Shown here piece by piece: positions 22,362 through 32,731 of a DNA stretch of 64,000 nucleotides. The translations under genes and the position numbers were made by a program. The stretch lies in NCBI GenBank assembly GCA_001599715.1, contig BCHU01000006.1:1160765-1224764 (forward strand), read 5' to 3'. The stretch comes from Phaeotremella fagi. Lineage: Eukaryota > Basidiomycota > Tremellomycetes > Tremellales > Phaeotremellaceae. The notes under the pieces were generated by a model. It was given only the letters and a program-made list of their open reading frames with translations, did not search any database and was not told the DNA's origin. Numbering within the stretch: position 1 is the first letter of the stretch; every line of letters starts with the position of its first letter.

Positions 22362-23744
22362 CTAAACCGAACCTTGAGCCAATCGACTGATGAAAGGAAC
22401 AGCGAAATGACTAAGCAAAACCCCCATCAACGCAGCTACTCCGAACCAAACGAACCTCTCTGCTCTTGACCACCAAGTATTACCCGCCCCACCCATTAAA
22501 AGCAATTGATTCCTTTTCTTCTCTTTCTCCAATTCTCTTATTTCGAAATATCTTAAACCTGCATATTCGGGGTTATCGAATGGTGATTGTTCAGGTGCTT
22601 TTAGTATGGAGAAGAGATAGGTGTTTAGAGAGAATGAGATGTTGGCTTCTTTGATTAAATGTGCTATTGCATGTCAGCTACCATTACGATCTCTGACTTA
22701 CCTTTCAACACTTGATCGTCTCCCACGCCTTGATCCATACCCTTCCTAAACCATTCTCTGACTTCACCAATACGTCTCTTCTCCTCAGCTCTACTCTCTG
22801 TACTATCATCGTCATCAGAAGGTTCACCTTTACCCTGTAAGTCGAACCAATAAAATCTCGTTCCCTCCCATCCATCAAGATCATAAGACTTCTTGATTCT
22901 CTTAGCGATAATTTGACCACCTGCTAAATCACCCAGATATCTGACGTAAGCATGAGCAAGTAAACCTGGCGCTGAGGATGATTTCGAGGAGAGATTGGTC
23001 AAGTGGTCGATAAACGTTTTTAACGGTGCTGGAGGTGAAGAGAATATTGGTTTCAAGAATGATGGTAGAGGGAAAGGTGGTAGTGGTGTTGACGGATTGG
23101 TAATGATCGGTTCTGTATCTTCCTCGTCTTCGTCTTCATCTTCAAGGAGAGTTAAGAGATATGTGATATCCTGAGCTAAAGCTGGTGCACGAGATAATAA
23201 TTTGGGATCATAGATTGGTGATAAAACAGGATCTGAAGAATGTTCAGAGAGACCAAGTTCAAGTGCGCTGAGCGGTTGTCAAATCAGCTTGTCGTGTAAA
23301 ACGGAATACACCTCAACTCACCTATAAACGCGATACAACACAGCCAACCATCGAATATACTCTTCAAGACTCAATTCACCATTAGTCAGAGCAGCTGCAC
23401 CAACACTATGTTCAGCCTTGATATGAGCACGTTTAGTACCCAATTTCAATAACTGTGAAATGGGTAGATTCAAATCCAAACCTTCGGGGATATCGAGGTC
23501 GTCAACTGAAAGATCATATGCTGGTTTCGCGGAGGACGGATGAAAACTTTCGACGAGATGGGGGATAGATACTTCGGAGGATACTAGGGAGAGGGGTGGG
23601 GCGTTGGGTTCGAATGATGGTGTTTCGGCACCTGAATCTGGATTGAGGTTACTGGCTTTTGGCTGAGAAGTCAGGTAATTGGGTCAGTCTTTTATTATTT
23701 CGTTTTTGGTGGTCCATTCGTCCATGCATAACTGAACTCACCAT
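22362..23744 (-). CDS. HMX1: Heme oxygenase, ER tail-anchored (HMX1-like)
   Basis: Exon 1 contains only the start codon (23742-23744); the donor GTGAGT follows directly and the frame resumes with PKASNLNPDSGAETP after an intron ending at 23663. The heme oxygenase core shows ISQLLKLGTKRAHIKAEHS with the proximal histidine, EEYIRWLAVLYRVYSALE, LAHAYVRYLGDLAGGQIIAK (the distal-helix signature) and FYWF. A hydrophobic C-terminal segment (FVWFGVAALMGVLLSHFAV) is the expected membrane anchor. The enzyme opens heme to biliverdin, CO and iron; in yeast it serves iron reuse. Two acidic loops (EDEDEDEEDTE, DDDDSTE) are insertions relative to the core fold. Confidence 0.92.
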
Positions 23745-24367
23745 TTTTGAAAATTGATGTTGAAAGTAGTTGAGTGATGAAAGGAAATGATATCAAGCGT
23801 GGTGTGAAAGTTGATGATGGCGATAGTATAAAGGAGAGATTGATTGGTAACGAGTCAACTTCTCTACGGTAGCAATTAACCACTGCGCAGTAACGATATC
23901 AAGTGTTGTAAGACCAGTACTACGAATTGCCAAGTGTCTGAATCGGCCGAAATGTATACAAGATATAAGAAAGAAGATGAAAGATGTTGTGAAAGACTCT
24001 TAATAAATTGAATGCATGGATTCGTGTGCTCCATTTCTCATCTTTCCTGTCTTCCTGAATTTACGGGAAAAGAATCGCATGGCGACATTTGTTTCCTTAT
24101 CTTTATCTGATGATCTGCCAATCATCGAACGTCATAGCACGATCACCATTGGATCACATTCCCATAACGATAACATCATCAATCATTAGCGTTCGATCAA
24201 ACTGTACTTCTATGGTGGACTTCCTCGAAACAGAGAAACGGAAGTTGTGGAATGTTTTTTGGCTCGAACACCACGACTACCGTTTAGGTTGTTTCGAAAC
24301 GTGCATTTCTGTCTTTCTCAGCTATAAAGGTACAAGAGTCTTGAGCCCCCTGGATTGAATACTATCT
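23745..24367. other. Intergenic between HMX1 and the first family A orphan
   Basis: About 620 bases with no convincing gene. It marks the boundary between conserved intron-rich genes and the orphan island. Confidence 0.6.
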
Positions 24368-25075
24368 CTACGGCCACCGTTTTCTATCCTCCTCATCAAT
24401 TTCAATTTTGACCTTGGCGTCTTGACTTCCCTCTTCTTTTACCCCAACATCCAACTCTACCTCAATAGTCTCAATCTTGGTACTAACTTCCTCTTCGTTT
24501 TCTGAGGGTCGTATGGCTACATGACTTCTTAGCTCTTCAACCTCGTCTTTCTTCAATAGGATATCGGCCCCAATAAGTTCTATAGTTGCTGCGTCTGTCT
24601 CTGTTACCGTGAGTAATCTTGCACTTGCCGGTCTATCGAAAATATCGATTCGTAAATGTGAATGATCGGCCCCAGTCGAAGCGTGATAACAGTGGGAAAT
24701 AGACTTGTAACCAGTTCTCTGCGTGGAAACATATGGTCTTGATTTCAAGACAACGGTCGTATTCTCGATGGCTTCAAATGCATCTGCATGCTGTTGAAGG
24801 CGTTTTCGCGATGTCCAATAACGATCGGCGGCAAATGATGATTGATTAAGGAATGGACCCTTGGTCCATTTAACGGGCTTCGCAACCAATGCTTTCTGGA
24901 AACTTGTCATGAAGCTTCGCTGACGTTCCGTGATATTTTCAAGATCTGGGGTAATCGGCGTTCCTTGACTGGTCTGAAAATCTAAACTTGGTTGGGGAAG
25001 TTGAGCTGTTTCGAATGTACAGTAAAAAGTAAAACTGATAATAGTTTCTGGATTCGATTGGGAGCTGGAGGACAT
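24368..25075 (-). CDS. Family A orphan protein, copy 1
   Basis: Single-exon, 235 residues. Family A layout: an N-terminal beta strand (ETIISFTFYCTFE), the shared helix ITERQRSFMTSFQKA, a second helix (RYWTSRKRLQQHADAFEAIE) and the strand TTVVLKSRPYV. Next is a middle strand pair (YKSISHCYHAST, LRIDIFDRP). The acidic tail carries two psi-K-x-E motifs (VKEE at 212-215, VKIE at 222-225). Closest to copy 2: the tail EVSTKIETIEVELDV of copy 1 matches EFSTKIETIEDEMDV of copy 2. Function unknown; not secreted and no membrane helix. Intronless, unlike nearly every conserved gene around it. Confidence 0.65.
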   Translation of the reverse strand: MSSSSQSNPETIISFTFYCTFETAQLPQPSLDFQTSQGTPITPDLENITERQRSFMTSFQKALVAKPVKWTKGPFLNQSSFAADRYWTSRKRLQQHADAFEAIENTTVVLKSRPYVSTQRTGYKSISHCYHASTGADHSHLRIDIFDRPASARLLTVTETDAATIELIGADILLKKDEVEELRSHVAIRPSENEEEVSTKIETIEVELDVGVKEEGSQDAKVKIEIDEEDRKRWP

Positions 25076-25532
25076 ACTTCAAGAAAGAGCTTCTAGATTG
25101 GTCTTGTTCAATGATCGATGAGTATTCGAAACGTTGTGAAATAAAGGTCAGTTGTTGAAATGAACCAAGAGCGAGAAAATGTTCAAGTCTTCTCTGAACG
25201 CACAAGAAGGCCTGAGAGCAAAAATAGAAAGGATTGTGCTTTGCGGTATCGGCATTTTGATGATTCATCTAAATACGTATTGTACGTGTAGTTGGCCTTC
25301 CATAGAGGTCTTCCAAACGTTTCTCTCGTCCCAGCTACGTCCTGTACTGTAGGTAAGGAAAACAGAGAGTGGCAAATTTCATGAGGTTTGGTTTTGAGGA
25401 CTAGCTACAGCAGGTTTAAAGTGGTTCGTTCGGACGACATGCATTTCCCGCTCTTTTGTATATATAAAAAAGCCTCACTTTATGTACAAGAACCCTACAC
25501 TCGATCAACCGATCACTGACTCTTTTCCTAAA
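25076..25532. other. Intergenic within the family A array
   Basis: Spacer with a TATATATAAAAAA stretch near 25456-25470 and a TACTGTA near 25344. No gene seen. Confidence 0.5.
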
Positions 25533-26267
25533 CTAACCCTTGTACTCTTCAAACTCGAGTTTAACATTTTGATCCCCCTCTTCTTTCGGCCAAACATCCA
25601 TCTCATCCTCAATAGTCTCAATTTTGGTACTAAACTCATCCTCGCCCATCGACCGTGGAATAATTATCTGATTGGTCAGCGTTTTGAGTGGATGTGGGTA
25701 ACAGAAATCTGTCCCTATTAGTGGGATGACTCCTGGGTCTGCGGCTTCTACCATGTACAACCTTTCATTAGCTGCTCTTTCGTAAATATCGATTCGTAGA
25801 GGTGTAAAGCAGTTAAAAGAGGATGTGTGATACGCATGAAGTAGAGATGTATAGCCTGATACATCACCGGCGGGAATATAAGGACGTAATCTGAAACTGA
25901 TAGTCCGATCGGTGAAAGCTTGAAACGAATTAGCATGTTGCGCCAGGCGTCGTAAGATAGCCCATGTGCATTTAGAGACCGCTAATGTTTGAGATTCCCC
26001 AGATGTAGACACTATACCATAGTAGGTGTAAATACCATTCTCGAATCGTAAAGCTCCTTCTCTTTCTGTTTTCCGATACGTGGTGATAAATCTTTTCTGA
26101 ACTTCTGTTAGACCAGGATCATATAAATCGGTGTTGATGATCGCGGGTGTCTTTTGATCAGTCTGAAATTGCGTAAAGAATCTCATTCTACTTTGATTTG
26201 TTCCCCCTTCACAATAAAAAGCAACATTGAGTGACTCTACTGGTGTATTTTGGGGATGGAAGGACAT
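25533..26267 (-). CDS. Family A orphan protein, copy 2
   Basis: Single-exon, 244 residues, ATG at 26267. Same layout as copy 1: strand ESLNVAFYCEGG, helix LTEVQKRFITTYRKT, helix CTWAILRRLAQHANSFQAF, strand RTISFRLRPYIP, then YTSLLHAYHTSS and LRIDIYERAANERLYMVEA. The acidic tail has VKLE at 235-238 (a psi-K-x-E motif). The match to copy 1 spans almost the full length, so these two are the most recent tandem duplicates of the array. No recognised domain; probably cytosolic or nuclear by absence of targeting signals. Confidence 0.65.
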   Translation of the reverse strand: MSFHPQNTPVESLNVAFYCEGGTNQSRMRFFTQFQTDQKTPAIINTDLYDPGLTEVQKRFITTYRKTEREGALRFENGIYTYYGIVSTSGESQTLAVSKCTWAILRRLAQHANSFQAFTDRTISFRLRPYIPAGDVSGYTSLLHAYHTSSFNCFTPLRIDIYERAANERLYMVEAADPGVIPLIGTDFCYPHPLKTLTNQIIIPRSMGEDEFSTKIETIEDEMDVWPKEEGDQNVKLEFEEYKG

Positions 26268-27287
26268 GTTGTAAGAGGTAGATTGTTGTTTGTATGTTTT
26301 TCAAAAATGGATAGGAAATTGAACTGGTGAAGTGAATGAGAGTAGTAAAAATATCCCCCGAGGCCAATCTTGACATATTTTACTTGAGTGAATCAGTGAG
26401 AAGCCCCGAAACATAACAGACATAAAGGATTAAGATGCAGCATCGGCTTATTGAAGTGATTCGGCTGGTAAATAAAGAAGGTAAGCCTTCGACAATTACG
26501 AGGTCTTCCAAAATACACCTCTCATCCTTGCTGGGGAAGGGTTGGAGCGAGTGGAGAGCTGTCTGAGGCCCACTTTGGCTTGAAAACTATACTGTACGAA
26601 GTACTTCTCCCGGTACTTATAATTTATACCAGCTGCATACAGTATGTGTATTACCAGTACACATACCAAAAATCCAAAGGAGTGAAGTTGACCGATAAAA
26701 ACAGCGACTTCTGAGATTGCAGACTGTCGCGCTCTTCTTAGTCCGTACGTAATTCTTTATCTCACAATCCGCAGCCAGACAATACTGATAAAGGATAACA
26801 ACGGCATATTGAAAGTAAAATGAGCACTATGTGGGTGGAGCAGGTCTTCCATGGAAGTCATCGGAGAAAGAAGGTCCTTATCATCCCAAACCTCCTCCAA
26901 GAAATTCCTTTTCGTAGGGAGAAAACTCTTATGGGGACTGATGAAGGGGAATTGTAGCTCAAGCATTGAAGTGTTCCATGTCAGTTTTCTAAGATCTCAA
27001 GCATGAAATGATGACACAGCCTTTTGATACCAAGGTAACTCGGCTCTCCTGTGTGCCCCATAGGCAATCAGCTCGATAGATTTGTTCAAATCAATATACA
27101 TAGTTCCCAAAATTTCAGCTACAGTACATATGAGTTTATCAACATAATAAGACACTCAGTTTCACCTCCTATCTTCTCGAAACAACAACAAATGGGATTC
27201 TGCATTACTACCCTTCACCCTTCGAAACTTACGCGACCCTCTTCCACACTCATCAAATCCTAAGAAAATCGTTAATTTCAATTACAA
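26268..27287. other. 1-kb intergenic gap in the family A array
   Basis: No convincing gene. Short ORFs at 26757-26966 and 27051-27263 show no family A motif and are rejected. TACTGTA/TACAGTA motifs occur near 26590 and 27120. Confidence 0.5.
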
Positions 27288-27911
27288 CTAACAATTTAAA
27301 ACACTCACAGTACTGTCATCGTGAATTCTTCGAGGCGACAAGTAAAGGGTCGCAGTTCTGTGTAATCGTGACTTGCTGTCATAAGATTGTTCTATTTTTA
27401 TTGGAATTTTCTCTTCTTCTATGATGGTGTCCCGGGTGAAATGTTTCCCAGACGATGGTGGCTCATGACAAGGAGAGGTTCGAAGCTCGAGCCTGATCCT
27501 TGAGTGATCTCCCGATTGCTTACTGTTGAATTCCTCTACTTTTCGGACAGCGTTGTTACAGAATTGTAACAACTTCACCGCAGACAATTTCTCTTCTAGA
27601 TAAGGGCGTGGAATGGAGCGATCCAAGTAGTCATCCAAGTCTCTGTTGTTTTTCATCAAATATTCGAGAAATTTATGCTGGGTGGAATCAAGGTTGGGGT
27701 TGCCGTTGATCTCATCGGAATTGATAAAAGTGGTACCATCAGAGCTGAGAACAGCGAACTGCATCCAGTGAGAACACGTTTCCTCTTCTGTGTCTTGTAG
27801 ATGAACACACCAAGGAAACATAGTGACTACTGTACATTGATTCTTAACGAAACTAGTCGACTCTTTCGAATTTGGAGTGAGGATGCTAGTGCTTGAGTTC
27901 TGGGGATCCAT
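27288..27911 (-). CDS. Family A orphan protein, copy 3
   Basis: Single exon. The open frame reaches 27998, but the ATG at 27911 (MDPQNSS) places the first strand (QCTVVTMFPWCVHL) at the same distance from the N-terminus as in the other copies, so I prefer it: 207 residues. Shared features: helix LDSTQHKFLEYLMKN, helix LLQFCNNAVRKVEEF, strand SRIRLELRTSP. It then diverges: the middle strand pair is shorter and an IKIE motif (psi-K-x-E) sits before a basic, Ser-rich end without the long acidic tail of copies 1 and 2. Function unknown. Confidence 0.6.
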   Translation of the reverse strand: MDPQNSSTSILTPNSKESTSFVKNQCTVVTMFPWCVHLQDTEEETCSHWMQFAVLSSDGTTFINSDEINGNPNLDSTQHKFLEYLMKNNRDLDDYLDRSIPRPYLEEKLSAVKLLQFCNNAVRKVEEFNSKQSGDHSRIRLELRTSPCHEPPSSGKHFTRDTIIEEEKIPIKIEQSYDSKSRLHRTATLYLSPRRIHDDSTVSVLNC

Positions 27912-28297
27912 ATTGAGTAGAAATTGTTTAAGGAGAGAAAACAGTTCTCCACCCAAAGTGTCTAACTGAGTCTTGTAGTAGTCATCACGCCATTCCATCA
28001 GGTCATGGGGGAGTATTTTCTAAAGAAGACTGTAGTATTCGAAGAAGACATCGGTACTGTAACAAATCCCGAGAGTGGATTGTCCTTCGACGGAAGATAC
28101 GCAATTCTTATCTTCCCACACTGTTCACTGTTTGCATGATTGTACAAAAACTTCCAAACTACATGTACAGTACAGTACATATCCTCCATTGTTTCCTCCC
28201 CCCCTCTCGTTCATTTCTTCGGCTTTATGTTTCTTTCAACGGTTTATTTGATTTAATTAGACCCTTCTAGTACCCTGAGTTGTTGGGATCAGTTCAA
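27912..28297. other. Intergenic within the family A array
   Basis: Holds an exact GTACAGTAC at 28165. A small ORF at 27998-28189 has no supporting motif. Confidence 0.5.
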
Positions 28298-29005
28298 CTA
28301 GGTGATATTCATCTCACCTCCAGGACTGAGTTCTACTATTGAACTATTTGAATCAGTCGTACCTTGTTCGTCGGATTCATCCCCGTATATACTTTCTGGT
28401 TCCTCTTCCTTAAACTGAGGTACATGTTGTCGTATTCGGCGGGTTTCTATAGCAACTGGCACTAAAGTACCGATTTTACAGATGAGACTATTACCTTTAC
28501 CACCACTGTAAGTTTGGACGATCACCCGTAAATTGTTTTTGGTGTTAAACATCACTGGGTTTCCGACGGCAGTAAGTGAATCATCGAAATTGCCGGGGTT
28601 TTCTTGAGATTGAGCAAACGATTTGAGCTTGAGATCTACACGGGAACCATGGAGGAACTGATAATGATCTTTGAATTTGATGAATTCTTCGCAGAAGTAT
28701 GCGAGACTACCAGCAGCGATTTTGTCTTGTTCGGTTGAATCCAAATCAGCTTCGTTGACATACAAACTCTCGCACCCTTCACTTTCATTGAACATATTGA
28801 AAAACGATCTCTGACCAGAGTCTGTGAGTTGACCGCTGAGCTCTCGCCCATGTATCTCGGTTGGAACACCTCGGTTTAACGTCTGAAGATTGAAGTCTGC
28901 CCAGAACTTACATATACCACCGCTTCCTTTTGTTTTGAGAATGGAGAAGGGGAAAATGTGAATCTGGGTTGGTCGTTCACCCTCTGAATTGCTTGGTGTG
29001 TTCAT
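28298..29005 (-). CDS. Family A orphan protein, copy 4
   Basis: Single exon, 235 residues from ATG at 29005 (the frame also has an upstream non-ATG codon at 29011, not used). Layout as in siblings: strand TQIHIFPFSILK, helix LTDSGQRSFFNMFNES, helix SLAYFCEEFIKFKDHY, strand RVDLKLKSFAQ, then PVMFNTKNNLRVIVQTYSGG. The acidic C-terminus carries FKEE (198-201, psi-K-x-E-like) and ends SSIVELSPGGE, a hydrophobic patch in Ser/acidic surroundings. More diverged than copies 1 and 2. Unknown function. Confidence 0.6.
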   Translation of the reverse strand: MNTPSNSEGERPTQIHIFPFSILKTKGSGGICKFWADFNLQTLNRGVPTEIHGRELSGQLTDSGQRSFFNMFNESEGCESLYVNEADLDSTEQDKIAAGSLAYFCEEFIKFKDHYQFLHGSRVDLKLKSFAQSQENPGNFDDSLTAVGNPVMFNTKNNLRVIVQTYSGGKGNSLICKIGTLVPVAIETRRIRQHVPQFKEEEPESIYGDESDEQGTTDSNSSIVELSPGGEMNIT

Positions 29006-29902
29006 TATCAAATATCAGTCGATTTGAGATGATGTCGTAAAGGAATCTGTTGCGTTAACTAATTGCTATGTTGAGCGAAGTTGAACTGAGGAAATTGTTC
29101 CACTTTTATCCCAACAGAGTGTTGTTTGTAGCTCAAGAGGATTCTTCGAATTGAAGCATTAGTGTAGCTTTATTCGGGAAAAGAAGTCGGGAAAAGAAGC
29201 TCTTACAAGAATGTCATTTCGGTTTGAACGGTCTTCTAAGGTTTGCCCGGTGATGACTGCAGTGTCGGTAAAATACAAGCAAGGGAAATAATTGCAGTAC
29301 ATACCATAGAGGACATAAGAAGATTTGTTCTATTATCTGTGTGACACTATGGGATTGATACAGTTCTGCGACTATTGGTCTGCATCAAGGCAGCAGTAAT
29401 ACACACAGCAAGAGCAATAAAGTGTAAGCAACATTTTGACTTCGATGAAAGTGGCGCGCCACAAAAGTTCAATATCCATAATCCTGTGGACGCAGAGTAA
29501 TTAGAAGCCTTTAAATGGATCATAATTCATACACGTTTCTTGCAAGACCATGTCGAGACCAATGGACATCATCCAGGAGGGTTGTCAGAGTTCGGGAGTT
29601 TCCGTTCGACCGTGGAAGGCGAAAGGCGGGTGAAGTGAGACAGGCCCGCAGTTTGTGGTTCGTCGTTGCTCAAATGTTGTACAAAGTACATCTTTGAAAT
29701 GACCAATGCGGAGCGAGCGTCAATGTTCTGCGGCTGAGTCAACTTTTCGGTGTGAAATCATGTTTTCGCATTCTGCGGTGCAACGTGCTCTTAGCCCTCT
29801 CTTTCATATTACATTCCAAATCATTTATCAATTGTTTAAACCTAACTGTTCTTTCCCAAACACAGACCCAGGATTCACTGCACCTCAAAAGTAACCCCTC
29901 TT
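29006..29902. other. 0.9-kb intergenic gap in the family A array
   Basis: No gene supported. Three overlapping short plus-strand ORFs (29515-29964) show no family motif. Includes the palindrome GGCGCGCC near 29454. Confidence 0.5.
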
Positions 29903-30562
29903 CTACATCTTGTCGATTACAACCATATCCTCATCCTCATCTGATACCCCACTCACCTTGCTGAAATCTTCGTCTGTCTTTGAATTCTCGATTAAAGCGT
30001 CATATTCGTCGGAAGTGTGGAGAATTGAAAATTCGATAGACTTCTCACTACCATAATACTTGGTTGTGAAGAGTATCCTTCTGTGTTGAACAACATCAAA
30101 GGATGGCTGAGATGAGGGAGAGCGATCAATAAGCTTACCCTCTTCTTGCATATCTTGAGGATACTCTGAAGAGAAGCAGAGTGTTACCTTGTCGTTGGGA
30201 TTGAAAGTGTTCCAGACTTTCGCATGAGCTTCGAGTGTGCTGCACAAACCCCACAACATGTCGGTGGAACAATTAAGTCCCCTCTTCATCAGAACATTTC
30301 CATAGACCCATCTCATAGTATCGCACTCTGTAGGTTCGTACGAAATATCTTTGTATGATTTGATGAAGAGTTTTCGTGTTTCACCAAGATCGGGGGAAGA
30401 GGTCGAATAATCATCAAAGTGGACTTGACAGGATCGATCGGGTGTCTCTACATAGAAAGCGGATTTTGAATGAAAATTAAGCCCTTGGGTGCTGACTTTA
30501 CAATAAGGGGAGATGACTATTGTGGTTACTCGAGAACTTTTATTGATTGACGACTCTGACAT
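29903..30562 (-). CDS. Family A orphan protein, copy 5
   Basis: Single-exon, 219 residues. Features: strand TTIVISPYCKVST, AFYVETPDRSCQVHFDDYS, helix LGETRKLFIKSYKD, helix MLWGLCSTLEAHAKVWNTF, strand KVTLCFSSEYPQD, RILFTTKYYGSEKSIEFSIL. The acidic tail ends DEDEDMVVIDKM, where VVI (214-216) after an Asp/Glu run resembles a SUMO-interacting motif. Closest to copies 6 and 7: they share ISPY/ISPF, LWG/FWG and SSEYP/SSKYP/SAEFP. No known domain. Confidence 0.65.
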   Translation of the reverse strand: MSESSINKSSRVTTIVISPYCKVSTQGLNFHSKSAFYVETPDRSCQVHFDDYSTSSPDLGETRKLFIKSYKDISYEPTECDTMRWVYGNVLMKRGLNCSTDMLWGLCSTLEAHAKVWNTFNPNDKVTLCFSSEYPQDMQEEGKLIDRSPSSQPSFDVVQHRRILFTTKYYGSEKSIEFSILHTSDEYDALIENSKTDEDFSKVSGVSDEDEDMVVIDKM

Positions 30563-31122
30563 GGTGTCTATTGTTGTATTATGGGTTTAGTAGAAATTTG
30601 ATAATGGGTGGCAAAATAAAAGTGGAAGAAAGAGAGAACAGTGAGGGAAGCTAGATACACCAAATAATTGTCAAAACCATTTCCTCCCTGAAGAAGGCGT
30701 TCGGGATGAATTTAGAAAAAAGGAGGTAGGTTTTTCTACTCAATATTTATTCACCTTTCATTTGGCATTTCCCGTGACCAGGAAGACTTGGAGGGGTTTT
30801 TTGCCTCGGTTATTATTCTGTGAACAATACTTCACTAATGCTTACTCCATATAGTAAGAGTACTGTAGAAAATTCCAAGGTGTTGACAAAGTACTGCATA
30901 CTTCTGAAGATGATAAACTGACCAAAAATGCTTAAGCAAGATGAAAGGGGAGATCCCCAATTCTCTCGCAAGAAGAGAAGGATACTTTATGCAACAGAAG
31001 TTCAAGTAACTAACCTCTTACACGTTTCAATATTCTGACATTACCATTCTTTCTTTACAAGCGATTCACGTATATTTCATTTCTTCCCCTTTAAATCCAT
31101 TCATCTTTTTCCACCTTTCCTT
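30563..31122. other. Intergenic within the family A array
   Basis: AT-rich spacer; nothing recognised beyond promoter and 3' UTR sequence. Confidence 0.5.
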
Positions 31123-31941
31123 TCACAAAACAATGAAGTCGTCCCCCTCAATCATTTCGTACTCTTCTTCATCTTTGTTGTCCTCCTCGCCTTCTCCAGT
31201 AGCTCCTTGTTCCGTAACTTTCTTATTGACGTTGAGGGCAGCGGTATTCTCGACTAAGTCAGCGATCCCTTCTTTCACCGAAACCTCATTTCCATCTACA
31301 GTCTCCCCCTCACCAGACATCTCATTCCCGAAATTTTCCTCGAGTTGAATATCAGGAAATTCTTGTGAAGTCAGGAGTACTGCGTAGGTGGTTGATTCGA
31401 CACTATTGCTGTAGGTGGTGAGTCTAACATCACTGTAACTGAGGCCTGCGTCGCAAGGAAGGTCTCTAACAGTACAATAATTTCCTTGCTCCTCACTTTT
31501 CCTTTTCATTTTCCTTTTCATATCAGTTGGATATTTCGAGGAGAGACAAACAACTACCTTCTCGTTAGGTCGGATACCGTTCCAGGATGTTGCATGATTA
31601 TGGAGTTGGGTATTGAATCCCCACAAGCTTTTCGCTTGAGTGAGTTCTGCTGTCTCTTCTGGTGAAAATGATACATCTCCTATACTGAATGTATCATTAA
31701 TTTGACGTTTGGTACCATATTTGCATGCCAAGAATGACTTGATGAACCGTTTCTGGACGTCGTTTAAATTATAGTTGGTTTCAGCAAAATCGACATGGAC
31801 TTGGGAGCTGTGATCTTCAGTTTCGATGTAGAAAGCGTATTCGAATGAGCAAGCTTTCGATTGGTCGGAAGGGTATTCTGTAAATTCTGTATAAGGTGAG
31901 ATTATGAGAAGTGTGGTTGTCTTCATACGCTTTTCTGACAT
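31123..31941 (-). CDS. Family A orphan protein, copy 6
   Basis: Single-exon, 272 residues, the longest copy. Strand TTLLIISPYTEFT, FAYFIET-like strand (YAFYIETEDHSSQVHVDF), helix LNDVQKRFIKSFLA, helix SLWGFNTQLHNHATSW, strand KVVVCLSSKYPTDM, then a basic loop (KRKMKRKSEEQ) and strand TYAVLLTSQEF. A long acidic tail of about 70 residues ends EGDDFIVL, with FIVL at the very C-terminus in an acidic context. The antisense ORF at 31133-31348 is a shadow of this acidic tail. Function unknown. Confidence 0.65.
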   Translation of the reverse strand: MSEKRMKTTTLLIISPYTEFTEYPSDQSKACSFEYAFYIETEDHSSQVHVDFAETNYNLNDVQKRFIKSFLACKYGTKRQINDTFSIGDVSFSPEETAELTQAKSLWGFNTQLHNHATSWNGIRPNEKVVVCLSSKYPTDMKRKMKRKSEEQGNYCTVRDLPCDAGLSYSDVRLTTYSNSVESTTYAVLLTSQEFPDIQLEENFGNEMSGEGETVDGNEVSVKEGIADLVENTAALNVNKKVTEQGATGEGEEDNKDEEEYEMIEGDDFIVL

Positions 31942-32731
31942 AATTCTGTTTGTTTGTTTGGTTATAGTAAACTGTGATTGATTTGTGATTTGAAATAATG
32001 GGAAAAGAAAATGGATGGAAAGAAGTAGAAGAGAAAGACGACTACTATTCCCAGTATATCATTTTGCAAAAAATAACTGATTGTAACCCCTACTTTGGAA
32101 GTCGCCTACAACAAAGGTAAAAAACCAGCGGTGGTCTTCTGTTGACTTCTAGGGAGTTTTCGAAATAAATTTTTAGGGAGTTATAGCAAGCTTACTTCTT
32201 ATTTGCCTTCTACCAGGAGAGAAGGATAGTAAATTGTTGTTTTTTTTAGCTTCCGACGAACGTTCTTCAGAGGGTCCATCATTGAATGGCAACGCATTAC
32301 GATTCTCTACCGCTTTGACGGTAGTAATCTCATGTCTACAGTATCTGTCCTCCTTTACCAACGTCCAATATCGGTACTCAGTCAGTCAGTTTCAATGACT
32401 ACTTGAAAGCTGTTGAGGACAAACTTAGGTGTGCTTTCTAGAAGGAATTCAGGGTACAGCTCCACCAAGCCTTTCCTTCTTTTCATGTCCCGGACGAGTA
32501 AATGAAAATATGTTTTGCAAATTAAAAACATTCACCGATTCATGCAGATGCCCTTTCAGCAAAATACATCCGAACAGCTATAAGTATTGCTAGCGTTAAA
32601 ATAGTGAACAGTGCTATTTACGAATGAGTCAAGAAAACATTAGTTTTTTGGAAGAGTTCTTGAGTTGAATTGTTGAGTGGATCAATGCGGTCTTTACATA
32701 TGTAATAGTATTTCGCCAGTATTTCATCTCA
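31942..32731. other. 0.8-kb intergenic gap in the family A array
   Basis: An ORF at 32173-32361 (minus) is short, Lys/Arg-rich and without family motifs. No gene called. Confidence 0.5.

Noticed and set aside
26757..27263. Short ORFs in the 1-kb gap of the family A array considered as eroded copies
   Set aside because: None contains the Q-K/R-x-F helix or the VxLxFS strand, so there is no evidence for a copy.
31133..31348. Serine-rich plus-strand ORF
   Set aside because: Antisense of the acidic tail of family A copy 6.
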